A stretch of DNA of 64,000 bases from an uncultured Azospirillum sp. (GTDB lineage: Bacteria > Pseudomonadota > Alphaproteobacteria > Azospirillales > Azospirillaceae), in NCBI RefSeq assembly GCF_946480385.1, contig NZ_CAMLJP010000021.1:1-64000 (forward strand). The letters run 5' to 3'. Position numbers and translations under genes: made by a program. The notes below the pieces were generated by a model. The model ran no database searches, was not told where the DNA came from, and worked only from the letters and a program-made list of their open reading frames with translations. Below are positions 17,979-26,667 of this stretch, piece after piece (the stretch's first letter is position 1; each line of letters opens with the position of its first letter).

Positions 17979-18548
17979 ATGGGACCGGCAAGGCAGGCAC
18001 TGCGCGCCGCGACGCAGGAAACTCACGACCGGCTGGACAAGGCCGCGGTGCTGCAGCCACTGGTCCGGCCGGACATCACCGCCGACCAGTATGCCCGCGC
18101 GCTGGCCGTGCTGTACGGCTTCAACGCGCCGGTGGAGCGGGCGCTGGGGGACGGGCAGGGCGCGGCGCGGCTGGCGCTGCTGCGCGAGGATCTGCGGGTT
18201 CTCGGCACCGATCCGGACAGGCTGCCGGAGATGACGGACCTGCCGCCGCTGGACAGTGCGCCGGCCCGGCTGGCGGCGCGCTACGTGCTGGACGGCTCCG
18301 CCCATGGCGGGCGGGCGATGCTGCCGGGGATCACCCGCGCGCTGGGATACGATGTCCGGCGCGGCGCGCGCTTCCTGGCGTCGGACGGGCTGGACATGGC
18401 CGGGGTCTGGAAGGCGCTGATGCCGCGGCTGGAGGAGGAGCTTGCCGACCCCGCCGCCCTCGCCACCGCCTGCGCCACCGCCGCCGCGCTGTTCGCGGCG
18501 CTGGAGCGGTGGACGGCGGAGCAGTGGTCGGGGGAGCAGAGGGGTTGA
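17979..18548 (+). CDS. Biliverdin-producing heme oxygenase
   Basis: A 189-aa all-helical protein of the bacterial heme oxygenase family (HemO/BphO type). The heme-ligand region is ATQETHDRLDKAA near the N-terminus, with the histidine expected for proximal ligation. A Gly-rich distal-helix segment YVLDGSAHGGRAML corresponds to the family's LEGS-x-LGG motif. The ATG at 17979 is preceded by GCGGAG. It would open heme to biliverdin with release of iron and CO. No bacteriophytochrome gene is nearby, so iron recycling is as likely as chromophore supply. It is probably cotranscribed with the Atm1-type exporter. Confidence 0.82.
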   Translation: MGPARQALRAATQETHDRLDKAAVLQPLVRPDITADQYARALAVLYGFNAPVERALGDGQGAARLALLREDLRVLGTDPDRLPEMTDLPPLDSAPARLAARYVLDGSAHGGRAMLPGITRALGYDVRRGARFLASDGLDMAGVWKALMPRLEEELADPAALATACATAAALFAALERWTAEQWSGEQRG

Positions 18549-18620
18549 AACTGGCGTACCGCCCGATCCCTTGCTAGGGTGCCGGACCATTCGCATTCGG
18601 GTTCTGGAGACCGCCTTCCC

Positions 18621-19334
18621 ATGACCGCGCCAGCCTCGCGCATCTATTGCTCCGTCGACACCACCGAGGTCGAGTCCGCCCGCCGCATCGCCGGGCAGGT
18701 GGCGGGGGCCGTCGGCGGCATCAAGCTGGGGCTGGAGTTCTTCATCGCCCAGGGGCCGGCCGGCGTCCGCGCCGTGGTGGGCGAGGACGGGCCGCCGCTG
18801 TTCCTCGACCTGAAGCTGCACGACATCCCCAACACGGTGGCGGGCGGCGTGCGCGCGGCGCTGCCGCTGAAGCCGGCCTTCATGACCATCCACAGCGCCG
18901 GCGGGCCGGCGATGATGCGCGCGGCGGCGGAGACGGCGGCGACGGCCGGGGCCGACCGGCCGAAGATCCTCGCCGTCACCGTGCTGACCAGCCTGGACGA
19001 GGGCGATCTCGGCGCCGTTGGCCAGTCGGTGCCGGTGGCGGATCAGGTGGTGCGGCTGGCGAAGCTGGCCAAGGCGTCGGGGGTGGACGGCGTCGTCTGC
19101 TCCCCGACCGAGGTGGCGCTGGTGCGCGCGGCCTGTGGTCCCGACTTCATCCTGATGGTGCCCGGCATCCGTCCGGCCTGGGCCGCCACCAACGACCAGA
19201 AGCGCATCATGACCCCGGCCGAGGCGCTGGCCGCCGGTGCCGACCATCTGGTCATCGGCCGGCCGATCACCGCCGATGCCGACCCGGCCGCCGCCGCCCG
19301 CCGCATCGTCGCCGAAATTGAGGGGACCGCATGA
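18621..19334 (+). CDS. pyrF: Orotidine 5'-phosphate decarboxylase
   Basis: Catalyses the last step of UMP synthesis. The 237-aa product has CSVDTTEVESA at the N-terminus, GIKLGLEFF, the catalytic D-x-K-x2-D motif in LFLDLKLHDIPNT, and the phosphate-binding end MVPGIRP...ADHLVIGRPI. The ATG at 18621 starts the recognisable fold; GGAG lies upstream at a rather long spacing. Its stop overlaps the trpF start (ATGA), so the two TIM-barrel enzymes of pyrimidine and tryptophan synthesis are translationally coupled, an arrangement frequent in alphaproteobacteria. Confidence 0.96.
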   Translation: MTAPASRIYCSVDTTEVESARRIAGQVAGAVGGIKLGLEFFIAQGPAGVRAVVGEDGPPLFLDLKLHDIPNTVAGGVRAALPLKPAFMTIHSAGGPAMMRAAAETAATAGADRPKILAVTVLTSLDEGDLGAVGQSVPVADQVVRLAKLAKASGVDGVVCSPTEVALVRAACGPDFILMVPGIRPAWAATNDQKRIMTPAEALAAGADHLVIGRPITADADPAAAARRIVAEIEGTA

Positions 19335-19975
19335 CCGTCGCCGCCAAGATCTGCGGGCTGAGCGAGCCCGAAAGCCTGCGCGCCGCCGTTGCCGGCGGGG
19401 CGCGCTATGTCGGTTTCGTCTTCTATCCCCGCAGCCCGCGCGCCATCGCCCCGCCGATGGCGGCGGAGCTGGCGCGGCTGCTGCCGACCGGCGTGCGCTC
19501 CGTCGGGCTGTTCGTCGATCCCGACGACGAGTTCCTGGAGCATGTGACCGGGCAGGTCCCGCTCGACCTGATCCAGCTGCATGGCGCCGAGACGCCGCGC
19601 CGCATCGTCGAGATCAAGGCCCGCTACGCCCTGCCGGTGATGAAGGCGGTGAAGATCGGCGGGCCGGAAGATTTGACCACGGCGATGGAGGCGGCAGAGG
19701 TCGCCGACCGGCTGCTGTTCGACGCCAAGCCGCCGGCCAAGGTGTCGGCGCTGCCCGGCGGCAACGGCATCGCCTTCGACTGGACGATCCTGGCCGGGCG
19801 CAGCTGGCCGCGGCCCTGGATGCTGTCGGGCGGGCTGACGGTGGAGAATGTCGCCGAGGCGGTGCGGGTCACCGGCGCCACCGAGGTCGACGTGTCGTCC
19901 GGCGTGGAGGACCGCCCCGGCCACAAGGACCCGGCGCTGGTCCGCGCCTTCCTGTCGGCGGTCGGTTCGCTTTAG
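19331..19975 (+). CDS. trpF: Phosphoribosylanthranilate isomerase
   Basis: Third step of tryptophan synthesis from chorismate, an Amadori rearrangement. The 214-aa protein starts AAKICGL with the catalytic cysteine, followed by YVGFVFYPRSPRAI, VGLFVDPDDE, LDLIQLHGAETP, LLFDAKPP (catalytic Asp), and the phosphate-binding end MLSGGLTVENV...EVDVSSGVE. It overlaps pyrF by 4 bp. The Usg protein, often found beside trp genes in alphaproteobacteria, lies 24 kb away in this window and not next to trpF. Confidence 0.97.
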   Translation: MTVAAKICGLSEPESLRAAVAGGARYVGFVFYPRSPRAIAPPMAAELARLLPTGVRSVGLFVDPDDEFLEHVTGQVPLDLIQLHGAETPRRIVEIKARYALPVMKAVKIGGPEDLTTAMEAAEVADRLLFDAKPPAKVSALPGGNGIAFDWTILAGRSWPRPWMLSGGLTVENVAEAVRVTGATEVDVSSGVEDRPGHKDPALVRAFLSAVGSL

Positions 19976-20069
19976 GCTGGTTTTCGGCGAAAGCGCCCTG
20001 TTTTAGACGAATGCTACGGCTTATCTTGGTCGCATGGCGGGACCTTGCGCCGTCGGGTAGGATGCGCCC

Positions 20070-20978
20070 ATGAGCGATTCGACCACTCCGTCCACAACCG
20101 AGGCGCTCGGCGCCGTGCTCGACGAGCATCTGCGCTGGATCGGCCAGTGGCAGCGCGCCGTTTTCTACCGCGAGGGCCGCGGCGGGGAGCGCTCGTCGGC
20201 CCCGGCCTCCTTCCAGGCCTGGTGTCAGGCCGCCAGCCGCGACGACCTGCTGCAGCAGCCGGCGGTGCAGAAGCTGGCGACCCTGCACGAGCAGATGCAC
20301 CGGCAGGCCCGGCTGATCCTGCTGAAGGCGTCCGGTGGCGAGCTGCCGACCGAGGCCGAGTTCGAAGCGGTGGTCGGCCGGTTCGAGGAGTTCATGCTGC
20401 ATCTGCGCCGGATGGAGCGCGCCTTCGCCGCCGCCGCCTCCGGCCTGGACCCGCTGACCGGCCTGCGCACGCGGCGCGGCATGGGCGAGGCGCTGGAGCG
20501 CGAGCACAACCGCTATCGCCGCACCGGCCAGCCCTTCTGCGTCGCGCTGGTCGACATCGACAAGTTCAAGGGCATCAACGACAGCTACGGCCACGACATC
20601 GGCGACCGGGTGCTGGCCGCCACCGCCGCCGTCATCAGCCGCGGCGTCCGCAGCTTCGACGAGGCCTTCCGCATGGGCGGCGAGGAGTTCCTGGTCTGCC
20701 TGAAGGAAACCAGGCTGGACGAGGGCTATGAGGTGATCGAACGGCTGCGCGTCGATTTGATGCGCTCGCCGGTGGTGCTGCCCGACGGCCGGATGATCCC
20801 GGTCACCGCCTCCTTCGGGCTGGTGGAGGCGGTGTCCGACCTGACCGTCGACGATCTGGTGGTCTGCGCCGACCGCGCGCTCTATCAGGCGAAGAATTCC
20901 GGCCGCAACCGCGTGATCCGCTACGGCATCGACCGCCCGGAGCCGAAACCGGCGGCGGCGAAGGCGGGCCGGGGGTAG
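20070..20978 (+). CDS. CZB-domain (zinc-sensing) diguanylate cyclase, DgcZ-like
   Basis: A cytosolic 302-aa diguanylate cyclase organised like E. coli DgcZ (YdeH). It has an N-terminal chemoreceptor zinc-binding (CZB) four-helix domain (about 10-125) joined directly to GGDEF. The four expected zinc ligands are all present: His20 in EHLRW, Cys52 in AWCQAA, and His73 and His77 in LHEQMH. The cyclase has GGEEF at 203-207 and a complete allosteric I-site R-x-x-D at 194-197. An active, product-inhibited and zinc-inhibited enzyme is therefore predicted. The ATG at 20070 has TAGGA upstream. It stands alone between trpF and upp. Confidence 0.88.
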   Translation: MSDSTTPSTTEALGAVLDEHLRWIGQWQRAVFYREGRGGERSSAPASFQAWCQAASRDDLLQQPAVQKLATLHEQMHRQARLILLKASGGELPTEAEFEAVVGRFEEFMLHLRRMERAFAAAASGLDPLTGLRTRRGMGEALEREHNRYRRTGQPFCVALVDIDKFKGINDSYGHDIGDRVLAATAAVISRGVRSFDEAFRMGGEEFLVCLKETRLDEGYEVIERLRVDLMRSPVVLPDGRMIPVTASFGLVEAVSDLTVDDLVVCADRALYQAKNSGRNRVIRYGIDRPEPKPAAAKAGRG

Positions 20979-21074
20979 GGACAAGCGGCGCCCCTCCGGT
21001 CAGCCCCCTTGGCCCCGGCCCCCCTGACGCGCTAGGATCGCGATAACCTTACCGTCAGCCGCGATCCGGATTCC

Positions 21075-21725
21075 ATGCGCACCCTGCCCGAATTCCCCAA
21101 CCTGTTCGTCCTCGACCATCCGCTGATCCAGCACAAGCTGACCCATATGCGGAACAAGGAGCGGTCGACCGGCGGGTTCCGTACCCTGCTGCGCGAGATC
21201 TCGCTGCTGATGGGCTATGAGCTGACGCGCGACATCCCGCTGACCACCGAGCGGATCGAAACGCCGCTGCAGCCGATGGACGCGCCGGTGATCCTGGGCA
21301 AGAAGCTGGCGGTCGTGCCGGTGCTGCGCGCCGGGCTCGGCATGTCGGCCGGGCTGCTGGAACTGGTGCCGTCGGCGCGCGAGGGGCATATCGGCCTCTA
21401 CCGCGACCATGACACCAAGCAGCCGCACGAATATCTGGTCAAGCTGCCGCCGGCCGAAGGGCGGTTGTTCATCGTCGTCGACCCGATGCTGGCGACCGGC
21501 AACTCCGCCGCCCATGCCTGCGACGTGCTGAACCGCCATGGCGTCGACGACCACAACATCCGCTTCATGGCGCTGGTCGCCGCGCCCGAGGGCGTGCGCC
21601 GTTTCCACGAGTCGCATCCAGACGTGAAGGTCTTCACCGCGGCGCTGGACAGCCACCTGAACGAGGACGCCTACATCGTCCCCGGCCTGGGCGACGCCGG
21701 CGACCGCATGTTCGGCACCAAGTAA
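21075..21725 (+). CDS. upp: Uracil phosphoribosyltransferase
   Basis: Salvages uracil to UMP with PRPP. The 216-aa protein matches family length. It has [14 protein letters not shown] at the N-terminus, the PRPP loop [25 protein letters not shown], and the uracil-binding end [19 protein letters not shown]. It may use uracil from PsuG (6906) but is 13 kb away. A strong bidirectional terminator follows. Confidence 0.97.
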   Translation: MRTLPEFPNLFVLDHPLIQHKLTHMRNKERSTGGFRTLLREISLLMGYELTRDIPLTTERIETPLQPMDAPVILGKKLAVVPVLRAGLGMSAGLLELVPSAREGHIGLYRDHDTKQPHEYLVKLPPAEGRLFIVVDPMLATGNSAAHACDVLNRHGVDDHNIRFMALVAAPEGVRRFHESHPDVKVFTAALDSHLNEDAYIVPGLGDAGDRMFGTK

Positions 21726-21745
21726 GGACCGCACAAGCCACCGTG

Positions 21746-21784
21746 AAACGGGGCGGGCGCCGGAGGACGGCTCCGCCCCGTTTT
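21746..21784. terminator. Bidirectional intrinsic terminator
   Basis: An 11-bp stem, AAACGGGGCGG paired with CCGCCCCGTTT, with a run of Ts on the right and As on the left. It sits between the convergent upp and DUF2235 genes and can end transcription from both sides. Confidence 0.85.
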
Positions 21785-21795
21785 GCGTTGGGCCT

Positions 21796-22878
21796 TTAAC
21801 GCGAGCCGGCTTCGAATTGCACCAGTGCCTTGCGGTAGCCGATGTTGGGCGGCGCATAGCCCGCATCGCTGGAGGCGCGCTGCGGTACCGACTCGTGCAG
21901 GTTCTCCTCGCTGTAGGGCAGGACGCAGACCGGGCGGTAATAGCGCGGCTCCGCCAGCTTGCCGAAGCCGTCCAGGAACTGGGCATAGGAGTCGACGATG
22001 GTGCCCAACGCATCGTTCGGCGTCACCTGAGGCATCCAACCGGGATCAAGCGCCAGTCCGCACTCGGCGGCCCGCTCCATCATCCATTTCAGCGCGATGT
22101 TCGACAGTTGGTCGTCGTCATAGCCGCCGCCGACATTCGAATGGCAGCCGACGAACCAGCGCTGCTCCACCCGCTGTGCCGGCTTGTTCTTCGGATCCCA
22201 GACGGAGGCGGCGAAGGTCTTGCGGTGCTCGTCGATGGCCAGTGCCTGGAAGGCGTTGTGGACCAGTCCGCTGAGTTCGGTGTCGTGGAAGCCGTAAAGC
22301 TTCTCGTCCAGATGTTCGCAGATGCCAAGGGGTATGCCCAACGCACCCACCGTGTCCCAGACGCCGAGGAAATGGATCTTGATCAGCCGCGAACCGTTGT
22401 CCTCGCGGAACCGTGTCGCTTCCTCCACGTCCGGGCCGTCGTCGCGTTTGCGGTATAAGGCATAGGCATCGTCGACCAGATCCAGCTTGGCGGCCGGCAG
22501 CAGTCCCGCATTGCGGATCAGTCCGACCAAGCTGCGGGCGGTGTAGGCGCCCCGCGAAAAGCCCAGGATGAAGACCTCGTCGCCGTCCTCATATTTGGAC
22601 GCGAGGGCACGGTAGCCGTCCTTGATCTTCTGATCCAGCCCGAGGCCGAAGGCGCCGCCGACGATATGGTTGAGCCAATCATGGACGATGCCGCCCTTGT
22701 CGTCGGTGCCGACGCCGGAATCGTAGAAGCTGAATTGCGTCGTCCCGTCCTCGGCACCGGGCAGCACCGATTTGTAAAATTTCCAGACGTTGGTCGACTG
22801 CTTGTTCTTATCGGGGTTGTCGCCGCTGCCCGGCGTGTTCCAGGTTCCGTCGAAACACAGGACGATCCGCTTCGCCAT
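21796..22878 (-). CDS. DUF2235 alpha/beta-hydrolase (Tle1-like)
   Basis: A 360-aa protein of the DUF2235 family, which includes the Tle1 phospholipase effectors of type VI secretion. It has RIVLCFDGTWNTP at the N-terminus, the nucleophile elbow GFSRGAYTARSL, IHFLGVWDTVGALG, and CHSNVGGGYDDD, equivalent to the usual H-S-D-V-G-G-G-Y. The start at 22878 is supported by GGGAGGACAAG; the longer open frame upstream has no such site. There is no signal peptide and no VgrG, PAAR or immunity gene beside it, so a housekeeping hydrolase is as likely as an effector. Confidence 0.85.
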   Translation of the reverse strand: MAKRIVLCFDGTWNTPGSGDNPDKNKQSTNVWKFYKSVLPGAEDGTTQFSFYDSGVGTDDKGGIVHDWLNHIVGGAFGLGLDQKIKDGYRALASKYEDGDEVFILGFSRGAYTARSLVGLIRNAGLLPAAKLDLVDDAYALYRKRDDGPDVEEATRFREDNGSRLIKIHFLGVWDTVGALGIPLGICEHLDEKLYGFHDTELSGLVHNAFQALAIDEHRKTFAASVWDPKNKPAQRVEQRWFVGCHSNVGGGYDDDQLSNIALKWMMERAAECGLALDPGWMPQVTPNDALGTIVDSYAQFLDGFGKLAEPRYYRPVCVLPYSEENLHESVPQRASSDAGYAPPNIGYRKALVQFEAGSR

Positions 22879-23071
22879 CTTGTCCTCCCTGCCAGGCGTG
22901 TGCACGTTCAGGATGATGGCGTATTTGCAATTACCTCTCAAAGTGTTTTTAGAAGGAAAACTTATCGTAACGCTATAGCCGGCCACGAGACGTTCAATGG
23001 ACCCCGCCGTGGCTTTATGACCGGCGAGCGGAGTCACGCTCCAAACCGGGGCCGATTTTACGCGATCCGCT

Positions 23072-24118
23072 CTATAGCCAAGCCGGAGTGAATGGGAAGT
23101 CGGACGGGAACATCTTGAGGTAGTGTACCAGGCGCGGCCGGTCGGAATGGTTTGGCGTCGGGCCGTGCGCGAGCGCGTGGTGCCACAGGACGAGGTCGCC
23201 GGCCCGTCCGGCGATGGGCGTCAGCGTCAGATGCTGCTGGGCGTGCATGCGCGGCGACGCGTCCGGCGGCAGTGAGTCGAGCCAGACGTCGAGCGTGCGA
23301 TGCATGCCCGGCACCACGCCGAGCGCCCCCTGGGTCGCGGCGGTGTCGGTCAAATAGATCAAGCCCTGGACGCCGAACGGAATTGGGCGGACGAGGCTGA
23401 CATCCCAATGGAGGTCCGGGCCGGGAAAGCCGCATCTCGGCGTGACCGGCGGATTGAAGCCCACGCGATCAGTGCTCACCCACAGGTCGGCGCTTCCCCA
23501 GAGTTGGGCAAAGGCCTTGTGGATGCGCCGCGACAGCCGGTTGGCGTCCAGTGCCGGATGGCGGAACAGTTGGGTGAACACGCATTGCTGAAGGTCCGTC
23601 CACTTCTCCCAGGAGGCCGGATCGTCCGCCGATTTGCCCAGCACGTCCCACACCGCCTGCGCGGTCGCCCGGCAGGCCTCCGGGTCGATCGAGTCGTGCA
23701 GGATGACCCAGCCATGCTCCTCCCAGTGGGTGAGGTCGTCGGCGTCCAGAACCGGGGCCATGGCGTCGATTTCGGCGGCCAAGGCGCGGGCGGCGGCGGG
23801 TGGTGGCCGCCCGGTGAGCGCGGCGTTGATGCGCTCGACCGTCGCGCGGTCGATCGATCCGCCGTTGCGTTCAAGGATCCAGCCCTCGAAGGACGCGAAG
23901 CTGGGCCGGGCGACGCCCAGATGGCGATACAACTCCTCCAGGCCGACCTGAAGGCCGCTGCTCAGCACATGGACGGCGTGCCATTCGCGCATGGCCTCGT
24001 CGCCCGCGGCGGTGGAGCCGGAGAACAGCCGCGACCAGATGCGCTTGAGGCCCACCACTCCAAGCGCCCCCACCTCGGCGAAGTCGGCTAGGGCGATGGT
24101 GCTGCGGGCCTGCGCCAT
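23072..24118 (-). CDS. PhyH-family Fe(II)/2-oxoglutarate dioxygenase
   Basis: A 348-aa phytanoyl-CoA dioxygenase-like oxygenase. The C-terminal half carries the facial triad: LHWDVSL (H-x-D) and the distal histidine in HALAHGPTP, with an arginine in RPRLVHY placed to bind 2-oxoglutarate. The N-terminal 110 residues are an extra helical region of unknown role. The ATG at 24118 starts the region of regular composition but has only a weak ribosome-binding site, and the frame is open to 24247, so the start is uncertain. It is divergent from hemA. The substrate is unknown. Confidence 0.78.
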   Translation of the reverse strand: MAQARSTIALADFAEVGALGVVGLKRIWSRLFSGSTAAGDEAMREWHAVHVLSSGLQVGLEELYRHLGVARPSFASFEGWILERNGGSIDRATVERINAALTGRPPPAAARALAAEIDAMAPVLDADDLTHWEEHGWVILHDSIDPEACRATAQAVWDVLGKSADDPASWEKWTDLQQCVFTQLFRHPALDANRLSRRIHKAFAQLWGSADLWVSTDRVGFNPPVTPRCGFPGPDLHWDVSLVRPIPFGVQGLIYLTDTAATQGALGVVPGMHRTLDVWLDSLPPDASPRMHAQQHLTLTPIAGRAGDLVLWHHALAHGPTPNHSDRPRLVHYLKMFPSDFPFTPAWL

Positions 24119-24585
24119 GGCGGCTGATCCAAACTGGGATGAGGAGCGAACTCCGCATGTTTGCCGGATCGGTGGCATCGATGCAACCACGGTGTCAAGG
24201 GGCGGCGGCCAACACACCCATGGCCTGCCCGGACAACCGCAGAACAACCTGTGTGAGAGGTATTGAGCGAGGTTCGAGGATATGCTCCGGGATCGCTTCC
24301 ATAGCCGGCTGGGAAGTTCATGCCCCTATCTTCTCTGCGGGATCCAAGTCATCGCCGTACGGATGACCCATCGGCGGGAAGCCGACATGCGGCATCCGCA
24401 GGACATGGGAGCCTGCCACTTGTGCGAAGGTCCCATATGACATTGGCTTGATTTCGATCAATGCCGGGTGGCGTGCCGGTAAGGATCATGCCATCCTCTT
24501 CGATGCGCCGACCGAATGGCCTAGCCCATATGCCTTCAACCGGTGCAGCCGATCCTTAGTGGACGAACGCGAACGGGAACGCGCG
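24119..24585. other. Divergent PhyH/hemA intergenic region
   Basis: About 470 bases with no supported gene. It holds the promoter of the PhyH-like gene and the hemA promoter with its FNR box (listed separately). The stretch 24270-24445 shows no further element that I can name. Confidence 0.5.
24448..24461 (+). promoter_or_regulatory. FNR/FnrL box upstream of hemA
   Basis: TTGATTTCGATCAA is a perfect TTGAT-N4-ATCAA site. If it is centred at -41.5 (class II activation), the -10 hexamer should occupy 24484-24489. That position reads GATCAT, a 4/6 match to TATAAT, giving a predicted start of transcription near 24496, about 90 nt before hemA. An FnrL-type regulator is encoded at 40643. Confidence 0.85.
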
Positions 24586-25800
24586 ATGGATTACGAAACT
24601 TTCTTCCGCAACCAGATTGCGACCCTGAAGCAGGACGGCCGCTACCGGGTTTTCGCCAATCTGGAACGCCATGCGGGCAATTTCCCGACGGCGACCTTCC
24701 GCGATTCCAACGGGCGCGAACGTCCGGTCACGGTCTGGTGCTCCAACGACTATCTCGGCATGGGCCAGCATCCGAGCGTGATGAAGGCGATGCACGACGC
24801 GCTGGATCAGGTCGGTGCCGGCGCCGGCGGCACCCGCAACATCTCCGGCACCAACATCTACCATGTGCTGCTGGAACGCGAGCTGGCCGACCTGCACCAC
24901 AAGGAAGCGGCTCTGCTCTTCACCTCGGGCTATGTGTCGAACGACGCGACGCTGACCACGCTGGGCAAGATCCTGCCCAACTGCGTAATCCTGTCGGACG
25001 CGCTGAACCACAACTCGATGATCACCGGCATCCGCAATTCGGGCGCCGAAAAGCACATCTTCCGCCACAACGACCCCAAGCACCTGGACGAACTGCTGTC
25101 GGGCATCGCCCCCGGCCGGCCCAAGGTGGTGGCGTTCGAAAGCGTCTATTCGATGGACGGCGACATCGCCCCCATCCATGACCTGTGCGATGTCGCCGAC
25201 AAGCACGGCGCCATGACCTATCTCGACGAAGTCCATGCCGTCGGCATGTACGGCGCCCGCGGCGCCGGCGTGGCCGAGCGCGACGGCGCCATGGACCGGT
25301 TGACCATCGTCGAGGGCACGCTGGGCAAGGCCTTCGGCGTCCAGGGCGGCTACATCACCGGCTCTTCCGCGTTGATCGACTGCGTCCGCAGCTTCGCCGC
25401 CGGCTTCATCTTCTCCACCTCGCTGTCGCCGGTGCTGGCGGCCGGTGCGCTGGCCTCCATCCGCCACCTGAAGAACAGCCAGACGGAGCGGACGGCGCAC
25501 CAGGAGCGCGCCGCCACCCTGAAGCGGATGTTCGCCGACGCCGGCCTGCCGGTGATGCCGTCGGTCAGCCACATCGTGCCGCTGATGGTCGGCGACGCTC
25601 ACCGCTGCAAGCGCGCGTCCGACGAACTGCTGGACCGGCACAACATCTACGTCCAGCCGATCAACTACCCCACCGTCCCGCGCGGGACGGAGCGGCTGCG
25701 CTTCACCCCCACCCCGCTGCACACCGACGCCCAGATGGGCATGCTGGTCGATGCGCTGCTGGACGTCTGGAGCCGGCTGGACCTGCGGCTCGCCGCCTGA
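24586..25800 (+). CDS. hemA: 5-aminolevulinate synthase
   Basis: The PLP enzyme that condenses glycine and succinyl-CoA to 5-aminolevulinate, the first step of the alphaproteobacterial (C4) route to heme. The 404-aa protein matches the usual length. It has [11 protein letters not shown] at the N-terminus, [39 protein letters not shown], and the PLP lysine Lys248 in GTLGKAFG. The ATG at 24586 follows the family start. A perfect FNR box lies 125 nt upstream, consistent with raised heme demand when the cbb3 oxidase is induced at low oxygen. Confidence 0.97.
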   Translation: MDYETFFRNQIATLKQDGRYRVFANLERHAGNFPTATFRDSNGRERPVTVWCSNDYLGMGQHPSVMKAMHDALDQVGAGAGGTRNISGTNIYHVLLERELADLHHKEAALLFTSGYVSNDATLTTLGKILPNCVILSDALNHNSMITGIRNSGAEKHIFRHNDPKHLDELLSGIAPGRPKVVAFESVYSMDGDIAPIHDLCDVADKHGAMTYLDEVHAVGMYGARGAGVAERDGAMDRLTIVEGTLGKAFGVQGGYITGSSALIDCVRSFAAGFIFSTSLSPVLAAGALASIRHLKNSQTERTAHQERAATLKRMFADAGLPVMPSVSHIVPLMVGDAHRCKRASDELLDRHNIYVQPINYPTVPRGTERLRFTPTPLHTDAQMGMLVDALLDVWSRLDLRLAA

Positions 25801-25991
25801 GCCGCATCCCCCCTGGAAACCCTGGGAAAGACCCTTTTGGCGGTAAGGGCGTTTTGCCCTCTGGACAGATGGCGTGTGCGCCCCTACTTTGAGGGGTAGC
25901 GTTGCGACCGGTTCGCAGCTTTGCTGCTGCGGGCCGGTCGTTGTGCTTGCCGTCCATCCTTCAATCCAGGGCATCGCCCAGGGGGTTCGCC

Positions 25992-26537
25992 ATGTACCGT
26001 GACAACTCGCTGATGCCGAAGGAGGCTGTGCGCCTCGTCGTCCTGGGCACGCTGATCCAGGGCGGCCCGCTGCGCTATGCCGATCTGGCCGGTTCCGTCC
26101 GTCATTTCCTCGATCGTATGATGGGTCCGTCGCTGGACCTGATGGGCACCTCTCTGGAGATGCTGCGCTACGAGGGGCTGATCGAGGCGCTGGACGGCAG
26201 CGGCATGGAAGACAACGCACTGCTCGGTCCAACCGAGGCCGGCCGGGCGGAGTTCGACACGCTGATGCGCGCCAATGTCCGCGCGCCGTCGGCCGACGGG
26301 CTGAACAAGCTGGTCATCGCGCTGAAGCTGCGCTTCCTGCATCTTCTGGACGTCGAGTCGCAGCGCGACCAGATCGACAATCTCGTGGCGCTCAGCGAGA
26401 CCGAACTGGCCAGGCTGGGCGACCTGAAGGGGGCTGACGTCGGCAGCGACGGCCACTTCGCCTCCTGGCTGGACCGCGACATCGCCCAGACGGAAGAGCG
26501 TCTGGCCTGGTTCCAGGGGCTGCTCTCCCGGCTCTGA
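25992..26537 (+). CDS. PadR-like winged-helix regulator
   Basis: A 181-aa protein with an N-terminal winged helix (about 8-85: EAVRLVVLGTLIQGGPLRYADL, then a wing near RYEGLIEALDG) and a C-terminal helical domain (about 100-181) rich in Leu, Glu and Arg. This resembles the PadR architecture with its Vir_act_alpha_C dimerisation arm. GLLGPTEAGRAEF-like wording (ALLGPTEAGRAEFD) matches the PadR T-x-x-G-R turn. It is monocistronic and ends in a hairpin. Ligand and targets are unknown; assignment beyond a winged-helix regulator is tentative. Confidence 0.65.
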   Translation: MYRDNSLMPKEAVRLVVLGTLIQGGPLRYADLAGSVRHFLDRMMGPSLDLMGTSLEMLRYEGLIEALDGSGMEDNALLGPTEAGRAEFDTLMRANVRAPSADGLNKLVIALKLRFLHLLDVESQRDQIDNLVALSETELARLGDLKGADVGSDGHFASWLDRDIAQTEERLAWFQGLLSRL

Positions 26538-26566
26538 TTCCCCTGCGGGACCTAAGGTTTTATTTC

Positions 26567-26603
26567 ACGCGGCGCGTCCTTATCAAATAGGGGCGCGCCG
26601 CGT
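26567..26603 (+). terminator. Hairpin after the PadR-like gene
   Basis: A perfect 10-bp stem (ACGCGGCGCG paired with CGCGCCGCGT) with a 17-nt loop, 30 nt after the stop codon. Only a short T-rich stretch follows, so termination efficiency is uncertain. Confidence 0.5.
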
Positions 26604-26667
26604 CTGTTTCGGCGTGCGGTTTTGGTGTACCTTCGGGGTACCCCTTTCCCCAGCCGGAATCCTCTCC

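Noticed and set aside
21796..22878. Type VI secretion effector locus
   Set aside because: No VgrG, PAAR, Hcp, adaptor or immunity gene is adjacent; a DUF2235 fold alone is not enough.
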